Assembly: GCA_963281255.1 (NCBI GenBank)
Contig: OY725500.1
Coordinates: 3,901,184-3,965,183, forward strand
Direction: 5' to 3'
DNA: 64,000 nucleotides
Origin: Aphrocallistes beatrix
Taxonomy: Eukaryota > Porifera > Hexactinellida > Sceptrulophora > Aphrocallistidae
Part shown: positions 9,601 through 21,500 of the stretch, piece after piece
Layout: the number at the start of each line of letters is the position of its first letter
Numbering within the stretch: the first letter of the stretch is position 1
The notes under the pieces: model-generated
The model's input: only the letters and a program-made list of their open reading frames with translations
What the model was told of the DNA's origin: nothing
Databases searched by the model: none
Position numbers and translations under genes: made by a program

Positions 9601-12600
9601 TGCAGGCAAGTCAGAAATAGCTATTGACACCATGGATTGTATTAGTAGCAGTAAAATGAAAAAATCAACATCCATTGGCGATTACACAGTACTCACTCCT
9701 TTATCACCAGAAGAAGAAGTTGGAAAGAAGGAGATGAGAGAGGATACTCCTACTCCTCCCTACTCCAACTCCAATCCCAGTTCTCCCACCCCTCCACTAC
9801 AAGTCGATACTGCGTATACTGTTCTAAATTTAGAAGATATCGAGCAGATTAACGATACGGGAAAATCTGAAACTAATAACTCGCAACTGTCTTCTATTTC
9901 TTTAAATAAACCAACACTCGATTTCCAAAGGACTTCCTCACTACCACGAGAGTTGGACTCGGATCAAAATACGCCCAAAATGAAAGCGGCTCCTCCAAAA
10001 AAACCTCCCCGTAGACCTCAGAAATTTCTCTCCCCTACCCACTCAGATTCTGATTATTCCATTCTAAGCTCTTGCGATTCAGGCCTCGAATCAATGGCAG
10101 AATCACACGCAGTGACGTCACCAAGAGAAGATAGCACAAGTCGTCCTAAACTCACAGCCAACAGCAAGATGCTGACTCTTCCAGGTCACGGGGTACGTGC
10201 ACCCCCACCCCCTCCTTCAGCCTACAGGAACAGGGCTCATTCTCACAACATCGCCAATGAACTCAGTACTCTCTTGAAGCCTGGAGAAGAGGTTCAGGAG
10301 ACGCCTGTTGATAAGCAAAAACCCCATGGTAAGTTCTCCACTAATCACTTCTCCCATTCCTGAATGGTGTTGAGGCTAAAACTTTAATTTATTTTTCTGT
10401 TTTGGTCTGGCCTGCCAGTTTTGTAAAAAATCTTACTGCTAGTACTGTTTCATTGTTTCCATTATCCATTGTCCATTGTCGGACTGAAAGGTTCAGCTAT
10501 ACTCTTTGTTGGGGGTTAATGGCATGGTAATCTGATTCTTATTTGGTAATTTTCTTCATTTTAATTGTTCAATATTTACATTTCTAGTTTCGCATGCTCA
10601 TGAGGGAGGTGTACTCAATAAAGTATTCCAGATGAGCAAAAAGTTTCGTTCCAAAGATCACTCGGACCATCCAAACAGAGAAGTCTCCAAGCCTATCCCT
10701 GGTAAGTTTCTCATTTAATATTTTATATGAGTGCTATAGGGGTCCGAATAAATACCCCCCCTTTCCCCCGCTTATTAATTTATGAATTTTATTCCTACCC
10801 CCCCCCCCCCCCGTTTTTTAATTTTCATAAATTGCTACGTACAGTATTACTATGTAATACGTACAGTAATTAATTTATCTCCAAACTCCCAGTATAATAA
10901 AATCCAATTCAAACCCCCCCCCCCCCCCGTTTATTCGGATCCCTAGAGTAAACTCCTTAAACGTTAGCCGGTATTTCAGTTGAATCTTCCTTATATTTTA
11001 ATTTGTGTCTTAATTTTTTGCTTTCTACAAAAATAAAAATAAAAGAACATAAAAAATATTCGCCCAAGGATAGAATATGTAGATAATTCACATGTAATAC
11101 TATATATATATGTGGGGCATTAGGATCGATCGATCACGATCCCGATCCTATTTTGATGATTGAATGAGGATCGGCGATCTTTTTTTTTATGATCGGATAG
11201 AAGATCGCGACTTTTTTAATCCGATCATTCAGACCATTTTTGGCGATTTGTATTGTCTTCTCTCCATCATCTTATCTAATTCTATTTTTCTATACCAATT
11301 TGAGTCTTCTATCAGAAAGGAATATTGCATACTCTGATAGCTGAGCTTGATAGGAATTAGGAATTTTAGTTGATAATAGTTAGACACGTCTCAACCTGTA
11401 GCATATGAATCTCATAGTCTCTTTTATGTAGAATATTTGTAAAGTAGTAATTTAATCAGGAAGGAAATATATCCCAGGTGGTGGTTTTTTTGTCGCTATG
11501 ACTCTGAAAACATTGTTTTATTCGTAGTAGTAACTCAATTATAAAATAATCGGGGGTTTTGTGTCGTTTTTGTGTCGCCTAGACTAGTAAACTAATTGGA
11601 CGAAAAAACTACTTCAACTGTGCAAGTAATTATTGAGTACAGCGTCAATATATATGCGTATTTAATTGAATTGACAGCTTGCATATTTTTACATTAATTT
11701 TATTGCATTGAAATGCATATTCATGTCCATTAGCATATAACATATTTGTCCCTTTCAAGATTAGTCATCTCCATTTTATAATTAGAAGTTGTCTACTAGA
11801 CATACATATGGAAGATATTGTAATCATTTCAATCTGAGAATTAACAGTTTGGAAGTTCAAATTGTCATCAAGTTCTATCCATCTGATTTTGTTTCGTCAT
11901 ATGCTGCATCTTAAGATTCTGCAAATGTACTGAGTAGGTGAAAATGCAATGAAATAGTAGTCAGGGTTTTGTACTACTGTATTTTAATTTTTGGCCACTG
12001 TAATTTTAACGCAATAAACGATACGTACGTACGTACATGAGGCAATTGCTCAATGGCGATCTTTTAAACTGAGTCCTGGAAATATGTTTCAGCTCCTCCC
12101 GCGTCAATATTTAGCTACCGCATATATTCTCATTAATGTCATTATTGCGATCAGTATCTGATTTATTTCAGTGCAGGAATTTATGACTATTGATTGAGTT
12201 TGAATTCTTCAATCAATTCTGACAACAAGCAGAAAAAATCCTAGCGTTTTAATATATAAGATGACAATGTGAAATGTATTACCAGATTTTTTCTGAAAAT
12301 TTATAATCATAATTTTATTAGCTATATAAGAGAATATCTCGCTCGAAATATGATAAAATCTGTTTTTTTCACAGTCATTAGTCCATTAGTTTGAACCTAA
12401 ATTTTCTTATTAATAGTATCATACGCATGTGAAGGTAGCTTGTGTTCTGCTCATGGTTCCACTAACTAACTCCTGAACTTAAATTCGGAGAGATTCTGCC
12501 TGATCCTGAACAATTTTTCCGAAATGATTTTTCAGTTCGTTTTGCTTACTCTATATTTTATTCGAAAACGAATCATCATCACATTTGTTCTATGATTCTT

Positions 12601-14290
12601 ACTTAAGAAACTATTTGACATTTTTACTAATTCTCCATACACATACAGTATAAAATTCTTAGTAAGTACTCGGCTTAAGACACACACTGAATACCTTTTC
12701 TCCTGATAACGGATTTTCTCTCCGTTCTCTTGCATTTATTCGATTAATATGTACAGTCTACTCCGCTTAATAGGGTCACATCGGTCAGAGGACATTTTGC
12801 CCGGATTAAGCGGAGAACCATATTAGCCGAAAATATTTTGTATTAGCTTCTATGTGTGAGAGCTATTCTGGTCCAGGGAAAAGCGACCCGATTAAACAGT
12901 GACCCTATTAAGCGGAGTCGACTGTATTTAATCCCGCCTAGAAGTACAGTCGACTCCGCTTAATAGGGTCACTATGTAATCGGGTCAACCGCTTAATCGG
13001 GCCGCTTTTGGCAGGACCAGAATAGTTCTCACACATAGAAGCTAATACAAAATATTTTCGGTTAATAGGGTTCTCCGCTTAATCAGGGCAAAATGTCCTC
13101 TGACCGATGTGACCCTATTAAGCGGAGTCGACTGTATATTTAATTCGAGTTGATATTTGGCAAGAAGTGATTACGTATACGATCTATGGTTTACCACTAA
13201 TCTTTAATTTTAATAAAAGCCAAAATTCCAATTTGTATTATGCAATTAGTTCTTAGAATAGAGTTTATTACATATTTGCATTGAGTTACTTTCAACAATT
13301 AACTCAATCAAGCTTTCTATCGAGTATAAATAGTGGGTCGAGCTATACTAAATTAACTAAAAAAAACACTTCAAGAATACAAAATGAAACTTACAAGAGC
13401 AATTAGATCCACTATCATCTCCAGGAAATCAATTTCAAAACCATCCAAGTTCCAAAAAAGTCATACAGGTCTTTAACATATCTAATTATTATTATTATTG
13501 AGTTATGACTCTTTTTTTACTAAATCTTATTTTTTAGTTCCTCAGAGCAATGATAAAGTAATCGGTTTAAATCCAATTCTCGTGTCTGAGTGTGTTGCAT
13601 ATCTGAGACAGCCTAAATCGTTGAGAGAGGAGGGGATTTTCAGAGTACCGGGAGATCTCAATCAGATCAACTATTTCATCAGACAATACGATTATTGTAA
13701 GTATCCATACAACTAATGTTAACCACGTCATTATCTCCAAAGTTTTTATCTGTCTTACTCCTCTAGCAATTAAAGCTGATATCGAAGATGAACTAGACCC
13801 CAACACGATAGCCAGTGTATTGAAGAATCACATTAGAGACAAGGGAGGGTTTGTGTCTAAAAAAGAGGCAGCAGACTTGTTCACTGCTACAAGGCAAAAG
13901 AATGTGAGTTCTTTGTTAGTTGATTGTCTGCTCTAGATATTTCCGCAGGAGAATGTTTGAAGTTTATTTCTGTTTCATCTTAGATTGAAGAAATTTCAAA
14001 CATAGTCGTGACACTTCCGAAAGAATATCAGAAAATGATGAAGGAAGTGTGCTTCTTATTCAAAGAGGTGAGGTTTTTTTACTTTTAGACTTTAGAATAA
14101 ATTAACTTGAAATGTTATTTATCTTATTCCTTTTCTTCAGGTAACACATCACGATAAAGAGAACAAGATGAGTGCTGGTACAATTGCTACGTCATGTGGA
14201 CTCAGTATTTTCCCAATACTAAATGCTGGAAATGCCAATTTAATGCTTAAATGCATGATCGACAATGCAGAAGAAATATTTCCAGAATAA
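6689..14290 (+). CDS. Proline-rich RhoGAP protein, 8 exons
   Basis: Exons by splice consensus and phase: 6689-6985, 7873-8146, 9192-10328, 10588-10701, 13538-13696, 13767-13903, 13984-14067, 14141-14290; 783 residues in total. The first 600 residues are low-complexity: polyproline SH3/EVH1-type motifs (RAPPPAIPPPY, RLPPPPPSQ, KKPPRRPQK, RAPPPPPSAY) and tyrosine motifs YTVL and YSIL. Residues 610-783 form a RhoGAP domain with the arginine finger R643 in EGIFRVPG, so the family role is to speed GTP hydrolysis on Rho/Rac/Cdc42 at the cytoskeleton. The normally conserved Asn of the NLA motif is Thr (SAGTIATSCG) and the following GP is GL, so activity may be weak or specialised. I cannot assign an orthologue. 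An ATG at 6617 would add 24 residues. The introns are packed with short transposons. Confidence 0.85.
8177..8522. mobile_element. hAT-like non-autonomous element in RhoGAP intron 2
   Basis: Left end CAGTAGTGGCTCCAG and right end TTGGAGCCGCTACTA are inverted repeats. The 8-bp flanks TGTATAGG and TATATAGG match at 7 of 8 positions, the target-site size of hAT elements. No ORF. Confidence 0.65.
8602..8790 (+). mobile_element. pogo/Tigger-like MITE copy 1
   Basis: About 189 bp with ends related to CAGTCGACTCCGCTTAATAG. Its left end has drifted (CAGGGTCGACTC) and the TA flank is lost on that side. Same family as 8990-9144, 12754-12924 and 12947-13134. Confidence 0.8.
8990..9144 (+). mobile_element. 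pogo/Tigger-like MITE copy 2, internal deletion
   Basis: Perfect ends CAGTCGACTCCGCTTAAT and ATTAAGCGGAGTCGACTG, flanked by TA on both sides. It lacks about 35 bp near the right end found in the other copies. It ends about 45 bp before the exon 3 acceptor of the RhoGAP gene. Confidence 0.85.
10734..10950. mobile_element. MITE with TAGGGGTCCGAATAAA ends and poly-C tracts
   Basis: The ends CTATAGGGGTCCGAATAAA and TTTATTCGGATCCCTAGAG are inverted repeats with two mismatches. The body carries C runs of 15 or more just inside the ends. A shorter relative sits at 42803-42888. It lies in RhoGAP intron 4. Confidence 0.7.
12754..12924 (+). mobile_element. pogo/Tigger-like MITE copy 3
   Basis: TA-flanked, left end CAGTCTACTCCGCTTAATAG and right end ATTAAGCGGAGTCGACTG. 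It is followed after 22 bp by an inverted copy at 12947-13134. Confidence 0.85.
12947..13134 (-). mobile_element. pogo/Tigger-like MITE copy 4, inverted
   Basis: TA-flanked full-length copy in reverse orientation to the copy at 12754. The two make a large inverted repeat of about 170-bp arms in RhoGAP intron 4. Confidence 0.85.
13325..13332 (+). promoter_or_regulatory. TATA box of a putative internal RhoGAP promoter
   Basis: TATAAATA lies 52 bp upstream of an ATG (13384) that opens a short exon spliced in phase to the RhoGAP domain exon. The position suits a core promoter driving a short isoform. Confidence 0.4.
13384..13468 (+). CDS. Putative alternative first exon of the RhoGAP gene
   Basis: ATG at 13384 opens 28 basic codons (MKLTRAIRSTIISRK...) and ends in phase 1 at CATACAG|GTCTTT. 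The next acceptor (exon at 13538) is also phase 1 and continues VPQSNDK into the RhoGAP domain. This would yield a protein of about 205 residues that is essentially the GAP domain with a basic leader, lacking the 600-residue proline-rich region. It rests on a reading-frame match and a nearby TATA box; transcripts are needed to confirm it. Confidence 0.4.
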
Positions 14291-14775
14291 ATTTGATATT
14301 TGGTACCCGTAAACACATACTATTGAGCTCCAAACAAGATCTTTTAATTTCTGTCCTTACCTCAGTTATATTTCAATGTTATTTCTTTTTTTGGTGGAAA
14401 TTTTGGTTAGATTTGTATTGTAAATAATTATATTTGTCAGCTATTTAATCTGATTTTTTTTTTTTTCTTTTGGATATTTGAGTATGGGTTGCTAACGTAC
14501 GTGAATAGAAATGAGATATGATCATATTCTAACTAATTTTGTTAGTATTAATGTTTGTTGAATATGAAGGATTTCCACTTTGCATATTAATAAGAATTTA
14601 GTTTATTTCCAGATACCAATTTAACTTCATCAACAAAATATTCAAAAATTTTCTAGTAGTTGCACGCTATTTTTATTGGATCTCTGGGCATATGTCAAAT
14701 TAAAGGGCTTTTTTAACTTAATCCTTTATGTGAAGAAATGCTCAATCAATTTTTTTAAACACGCACATTGACACC

Positions 14776-15010
14776 TTAGTTGACTAATTCATTGAAAGAT
14801 GATAAAGAATTATGAATTTTCAATTAATGAATTATTCAAAATCTCAAACATTAGTGCAGATTCTATGCCAAAAAGTGGTTAAAAGGTTGCTCATGTTATA
14901 TACCTCTAACATTGCTCAGTCACGTCCCTAAGCGAAATCAAATATTTCTTTCATTATTTTAGTTTAAAATTTTGAGTAATTCATTGATAATTCATGAATT
15001 AGTCAACTTA
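14776..15010. repeat. Inverted-repeat (MITE-like) element
   Basis: Left end TTAGTTGACTAATTCAT pairs with right end ATGAATTAGTCAACTTA, and the inner sequences AATTCATTGA and TCAATTAATGAATT are also related. No coding capacity; class unknown. Confidence 0.5.
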
Positions 15011-17375
15011 GAGACACCATATACATAAATTTCATTGGGGATACACAAGACATTCCAAGAGCTGATAGCATTTAAGATTTTTGTTGGTTTTACAGTTGGC
15101 ATTCGCTGCTTCGAACCCTCAGGGAGATAAAATGTATCCGAAATAACGAATCGAATGCCCCCAATTAATGTATAATTATCAATCAGATCATCTTTCACAA
15201 GAATTTTATTCTGCTGACAGCAGTTTTATGCTGTGATGCTGTAGGCTGAAAACATTGTACCTACAGATACCACAACAAACATACAAACAGAACATGTTAC
15301 AAGAAATTCTCTTTGTAAGAGTATTTGCTTACTCAAAATAGTTCTAAAATATTCGAGTTAAATGGCTGTATTTTTTCAGGCGAAACAGAAATGTTTGAGG
15401 AAGCGAACAGTGTTTCTGTACAAATCCTAATATTAAGACAAAGAGAGATGAAAATTCGTTCGAGATCGCGGGAATCAACTTTATTCTACTTTTGTAATTA
15501 TCTCATTGAAGTGATAATAAAGTGAAATCTCTGAGACTAAAACTGAGCCAACACGGCGGAAAGCGGTGTTGGTGCCGACGAGTAAAGATGGAGAATTCAC
15601 TTTTGTGTTTTTGTTCGTGGAATATTCGTTGTTTTGTGCTTGTTAATTCGAAATCTGGATAAAAATAACGATTGCGAGATTGCGTCTCCTAGACCAATTG
15701 CACCAATTAATTGTGTGTTTCTCATTGATTCCAAGCAAAAATTTAATTTGAGACACAAATGAATGTTACAGCTCAGTATTTTGTAGAAATTTACGCTATA
15801 ACAAACAAGTGATCTTGATGACTTTTAACTTCTCAAATACAGCTAATTTGTTGACATAACTTTATTAGCAACTATACAGTCATTTACAAAACCACAACAT
15901 AATATACTTACAGTACAAATTGTATCCGAAAATGTAATTAGATCGAAATAGTACAATTATATTAGAGTAAGTAGTTTTTAGGTCTACATATATACTATCA
16001 CGGTCGTATATCCTATGAAATTAACATAATTTGACATCACTATACTTGGTACATAATTCAATGTGTTAAAGATTCGAACTTATACAAGGCTACACACACT
16101 TGTGTTGGGTTTAATAATACCTAATTATAACTTGTACTGACAGGATTGAGCGAATCAAGTGAATTATTATGTTAGTTCTACATATAATACTGACGCTTTA
16201 CGTATATTACCTAAATGATTTGAATATGACTACTCTTTTTCATTTTTGAAATAGTGATTATTCTCTTTGATAGCAAATACAACGATTATTTTGTACTTTT
16301 CTCTATGACTAAATACACTTTTGATCTAAATGATGTTGATGCGTGTGGTCTTCTAAATTTAGTATCTGCTGATTATTGCATTTTTTGCGGAATGTGGTCT
16401 TTTATTGAACTTTGTCCGACAATTTAAGAGTGAAAGGATGTTGAAATTCAATTTTGTTGAATTTATTTTAATTCGATCAAATCCCCTGATAAATCACATA
16501 CATGAACTTCCAATGGCAAATCTCCAATCTTCATGGAAAGGTGATTTTGTATTGAAAGTAGTGACTATTTCGTGATAAAGTATTGAGTTTATGTTTTCGT
16601 GAAATTAAACTTGCTACCAGCTAAATTAAAAATATTTGGTGATGTGGACATTACAAATCTATAATTAGTACTACTATAATTGGAACTTAATAATACTAAT
16701 TATTAAATCAGTGATCTCAACGGTAAGAAAAATACCTGAAATTTTTGCCGAATTGAAATTTGTTACATATTGCTATTAAATAATTCTGGTTTGATCCGAG
16801 TGTAGTAGTAAAGATTTTTTACCCCATAATAGCTGAATGATCAAAAATAGAAAATTGGAAAGGCTCCAATACTTAGTATTTTCTGCATTTGGGAAACTAA
16901 CAAAATAACATTAAACTGCGAATCTCCGAATTTAGTATGTTAAAATTCCGGGCCAAATTATCTTAAATAATTGAATTATTTACGGAAGATAACTTGAATA
17001 ACTGATTATATAATACGTTTAGGGGAAATCACTTGATAAACAGCTGTTTTTCCCCTTGAGCAATCAATTCTCCTTAAACCCTCTACTCTGGCAGTAGCAT
17101 TATCTATAAAGTGGAAAGTGGGGAGATATGGTTTAACAAATGATTGTAACCATTAATAAACCAATTTTAACTAATCCCAGAATCTATTCAGTCACATTAC
17201 GCAAAAATAATTTATCGAATTAGATTTCTTGATTGTAACTCGTTACCTATTAACAGGAATGCCCAACTTTGGGAACTTTGGTCAATTGAAGTATATCCAT
17301 GCGAGTACTTTGGATTTCTTTTTAATAATATTATATAACTTCAATGAACAATGAATTTTGCTAACTCATTTCCGG

Positions 17376-17461
17376 TTAAGTCATTTTGGGCGGGGAAGCC
17401 ATAGAAATGTTGAGTCCAAGCTATAAATAGAATGGACCCCAGGTCATTGATGGGTTTTAAA
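17376..17461 (+). repeat. TATA-hairpin repeat copy 1
   Basis: Core GCTATAAATAGAATGGACCCC preceded by GTCATTTTGGGCGGGGAAGCC. The left arm is degraded (TGAGTCCA instead of GGGGTCCA), so pairing with TGGACCCCA has one mismatch. Confidence 0.8.
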
Positions 17462-18554
17462 ATTGAATTTGGATATCTAAATATCATTGGATGTTCAATG
17501 TATTCAACGAATTTGAAGGTATACACGGTTATGTATGGACAAGTTGTAGTATTACAGCACGAGCAGAATAATTCAATTATGATCATGAACTCAATTGCGG
17601 GACTGAACTGATTCTTTTAGATTTAAATTAATTACATTCATACAACGAGGTTATCCGTCTTCAGATTCATTATGCGCTGCTATTCTTCAATTGTCATGGA
17701 GATTTATATACCATGCTTCGATGTTGAATTCATAAAAGCAAAGGTGAGTTAATGTCTAATGGATATGGAATTAGGGCAGGCCATTGTTATTAGTAATACG
17801 TATTTATATATGTACGTGTCGTATTATCAAGTTAACCATTTAATGAAATTTAGGACGTTTATACCAGCAACTCATCTCTGTACATTTGAACTAGTACTGT
17901 GCATAAGAAACACTCTCGTTTAGGCAAAAGTAATAGGTAAATTGATAACAGAGTAATTGTTATTAATTGAGTCACAATATTTATTATATATGTATATGAT
18001 ACTCAGGCTAACTAATTGCTGTCAAAATTGAGGTACAGTTTCAATCTCTAAGAAAAGCTTGCAAACTTAGAACCTTTGAACTGTCATCGTTGATTTCCTG
18101 GAACATTATTTTGATGTGAAACTTGTTCATCATTGCTATGAATACCATGTCTATGAAATTCGGGAAAACTCATCTGATATATCTGAATTCTGTTGTGCTC
18201 ATTGTTACAAGAACTGACTTTATTAGAAACACACAATAATTTGATTACGGTAGAGAGGATAATCTGCTCTATCAAATAGACTTGCTACTAAGAGAACAGT
18301 TTTATAAGTATCTATTCCCACGGAATCTTTTATAATGAAACTTCAGGAGACCTAATTATGTTCCCATAGTAGAAAGCATAAAAATAATCAATACAAATTG
18401 ACGACAATTAAAATGTTTGATATAAAACAAGAATTTTTTTGTTTACAACTTCTCAAGTAAACTTTTTGAGTGGACTATTTTGAATGTTTCGTTCAACATA
18501 CATTTTCTCTATCCTTGTAAAACAATCTTTGAATCTAGAATTTAGCTGGGCTAT

Positions 18555-21500
18555 ATGGCTGAGATAATAGAAGATAACAATTACCAATCTATCGATGACG
18601 TCATCGAAAACGAAGGCTCAGACACGACAGCATCTCTGCCCATCTTGTCTCAATCCACTTCCGTCAGTTCTCACACTGGCTTCGGGAACAACTCTCCTGG
18701 ACGTGTTAGGTCGGAGAGTTTGTTCACTCGCTCTGCCATTACTACTTCTAAGAGACCCATTTCCATCCTGGATGACGACTCAGGCGTGCAGAGAATGAGG
18801 GATATACCGCACAGAGTGGAGAATACGAGAGGCCATGCCTTTCTCGCTATAAAGTTTGCCGAGTCAGGTAACGTGACAGTACCGATCTGATAAGGTGCAT
18901 GTCTCATTTTGTGTAATTTTGCGAATGTACATGATGGAGAAATGAAATATAATTTCAATCAAAAAAGTCATTTTCATGTTCAATATTCCAAAATTTCGTC
19001 CTGTCTAAATGATCAGGTTTATTTCGATATGTTTGTTTCTGAATATCAAATGCTAATCTTGAGTGATGCTTTCATTCTAATCGAGTAAAACGAATCCCCA
19101 GTCTCAACAACCAGAATTTGCTATAATCAATGAGATAGCTTTTTATCGACTATATCGTGTCTACAATTTGACTGGATTCTTTCTATAGTGAGTGAGTTTT
19201 TCAAGAAACTGTCTGAGTTGAATGAGAGCTACTCAAAGAATCTGCATGGACTTGTGAAGCAGTTCGTAGCTAAGAACAATGACTTGAAGAGGGAAAAGTG
19301 AGTTGTAGATCATCGCTATCGTTTTAGGATGAGAACTCAAAAAATGTGGACGCGCTTACTTTAGTTCCTTTCATTATTTCCAGTGACTTAACAATTTCTG
19401 ATGTTCAAAACGGGGAAAAATGCTTTAGCATTATGTTAATATAATAATGATTAACTATTTCGTTTTCTCGTTAGGAATTTCTGCGCTGGTTCACTATTCA
19501 ACTACTGGGAGTCAATGGTGGGTGAAGTGGAACAGCAATCTCTAGCTTATCAAGACTTCTCTCAAACTCTCAGAGACAAGATCTCTCTACCTCTCAAGGC
19601 ACTAGCTGCACAGAAGAAGGATTTGCTTAAAAAAGTGTGAATTGTACAAATATATCTAAATTATTTATTTCATCAAATACAATTTCTTCTTTTATACTTG
19701 TTAGGTATTCCAAGCTCGAGAAGAGTTCACAGTTGATCTCAACAAACAAAAGGATGAAAATCAAAAGGTAGGATCGTGTGTATTTTTGAAAACTAAATAT
19801 ATTCTTCTTCTTTTAAAACTTCAAGCCTAATTTTGTGATGGTTTAAAAGGGGGTGTCTAGTATAACTGCACCATAACTCTTGTGATAAATTCCTACCTAT
19901 TAATTAAGTCATTTTGGGCGGGGAAGCCATGGAAATGTGGGGTCCAAGCTATAAATAGAATGGACCCCAGGTCATTGATGGGTTTTAAACAATCAAATAT
20001 TTCAATCCAATTGTACTAATGGAATAATGTGTTTCGTAGTTATACAAGGAATACGCGGAAAACCATTCTAAAATGGCTTCACCAAATGTTAAGCCAGCAC
20101 TAAAGGTAGGTGTAGTAGGTAAACATTCATTTTATTTATTTATTTATTTATTTATTCAACTGTCACTCTGTCCTATTCAGGAGTCTCTGACGCTTCAGTG
20201 TCAAAATTCGCACAATAACTACGTGTTACAACTGGGAGGATCTAATGCATTCAGTATGGACTACCATAAAACCCATCTTATCACATTGTTAGACGTAAGT
20301 TGGAACTGAGAAAAGATAGAATAATTTTATTTATTGATTAATAAAACACAAGAATGAGAGAAAATACTTTGAAATCGTGGGTACGTTGATATTTCCCAAA
20401 CTTTTTTAGAGCATAGAGGAGCTGCTACACACCCTGAGTACAGAGTTCAAGGCCTACCTCAGCTATTACTTATCACAGAATAATGAAGTGGTAAATTCAG
20501 CTAAAAACTAGTTGTGTAATTATCATGTAAATCTTTTTAAGTTTGAATATTTTAGTTAAAGAAGATTGTTGGAAGATTTGATGTGATAAGTGATATAATG
20601 TCGAATGTTAGCTTTTCGCGAGATATTTCGCATTTCGTCAAACTTCAGAATCCGACAAAAATCCCAGAACCAATCCGGTTTACATTTCAAGATCCAGATC
20701 AGACTCTAAATGCTGGAGAAGTGAGTAAAATTCATTTTGAGTTTTAATTTCCCACATCCAAGTTTGTTATTTCTAAAATCCCTGGTCCATACACTATATC
20801 AGCGGTTCCCAAACTGGGGTGCACGGGATAAGGATTCGTCCTTATTATTAGTCGTCCTTATTGCAATGACAAGTCGGATCAATAGAGTTTTTCAGACTTA
20901 GGTGGGTCCTGGGGTGCACAAAATAATTTTTAGGTGTCAGGGGGTGCACGAGGTAAAAGAGGTTGGGAACCACTGCACTATATAATTAAACGAATAAAAT
21001 CACACTAACACACGTTTAGAGAGTGATGTCGGATACTTTAATCTGTAACAGACAAACCCAGCAAGCTCTGAGTTACAGAAACAACGAAACACGGCAGAAG
21101 GTACCTCATTACACTTAATAATGATATGATGAACTTTTGTTTAATTTTAATTATTTACATAGAAACAAACTGCCAACAGGCAAATCCTCAATTTAACCAA
21201 AGAATACACTTCTATTAAAGACCTCTTCGAACAGTAAGTTTGTGTGTTAACACAGCTGATTAGTGATTAGACTGTTTCACAATTGCAATTATTGTGTAGA
21301 TACGCTAAATCCCCAGAGTACGGAAATAAGGACGAGATTGAGGGAGTTCTGTTGATGAAGAAGATTGAGTTAGCTGGAGCAGAGTGCAACATGTCTGTGC
21401 TGGAAGGAAAGGTTGTTCTTTTTTGTAATACAGTAGAACTCGGGATAAGACGTACTTCGGCTTAGTACGTACTCATTTCTCTGAACCAAAATTCATTTAT

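Larger units (their letters stand above)
14291..18554. other. 4.3-kb gene-free AT-rich interval
   Basis: I see no convincing exon on either strand. It contains an inverted-repeat element (14776-15010), one TATA-hairpin repeat (17376-17461) and a G/C-rich imperfect hairpin near 15547 (CCAACACGGC...GCGGTGTTGG). It must contain the promoter of the F-BAR gene at its right end. Confidence 0.5.

Noticed and set aside
12532-12735. 67-codon minus-strand ORF
   Set aside because: No homology, in a RhoGAP intron between transposons; length is within chance.
15090-15130. tRNA-like B box (GGTTCGAAGC on the minus strand)
   Set aside because: No A box, no cloverleaf arms could be drawn around it.
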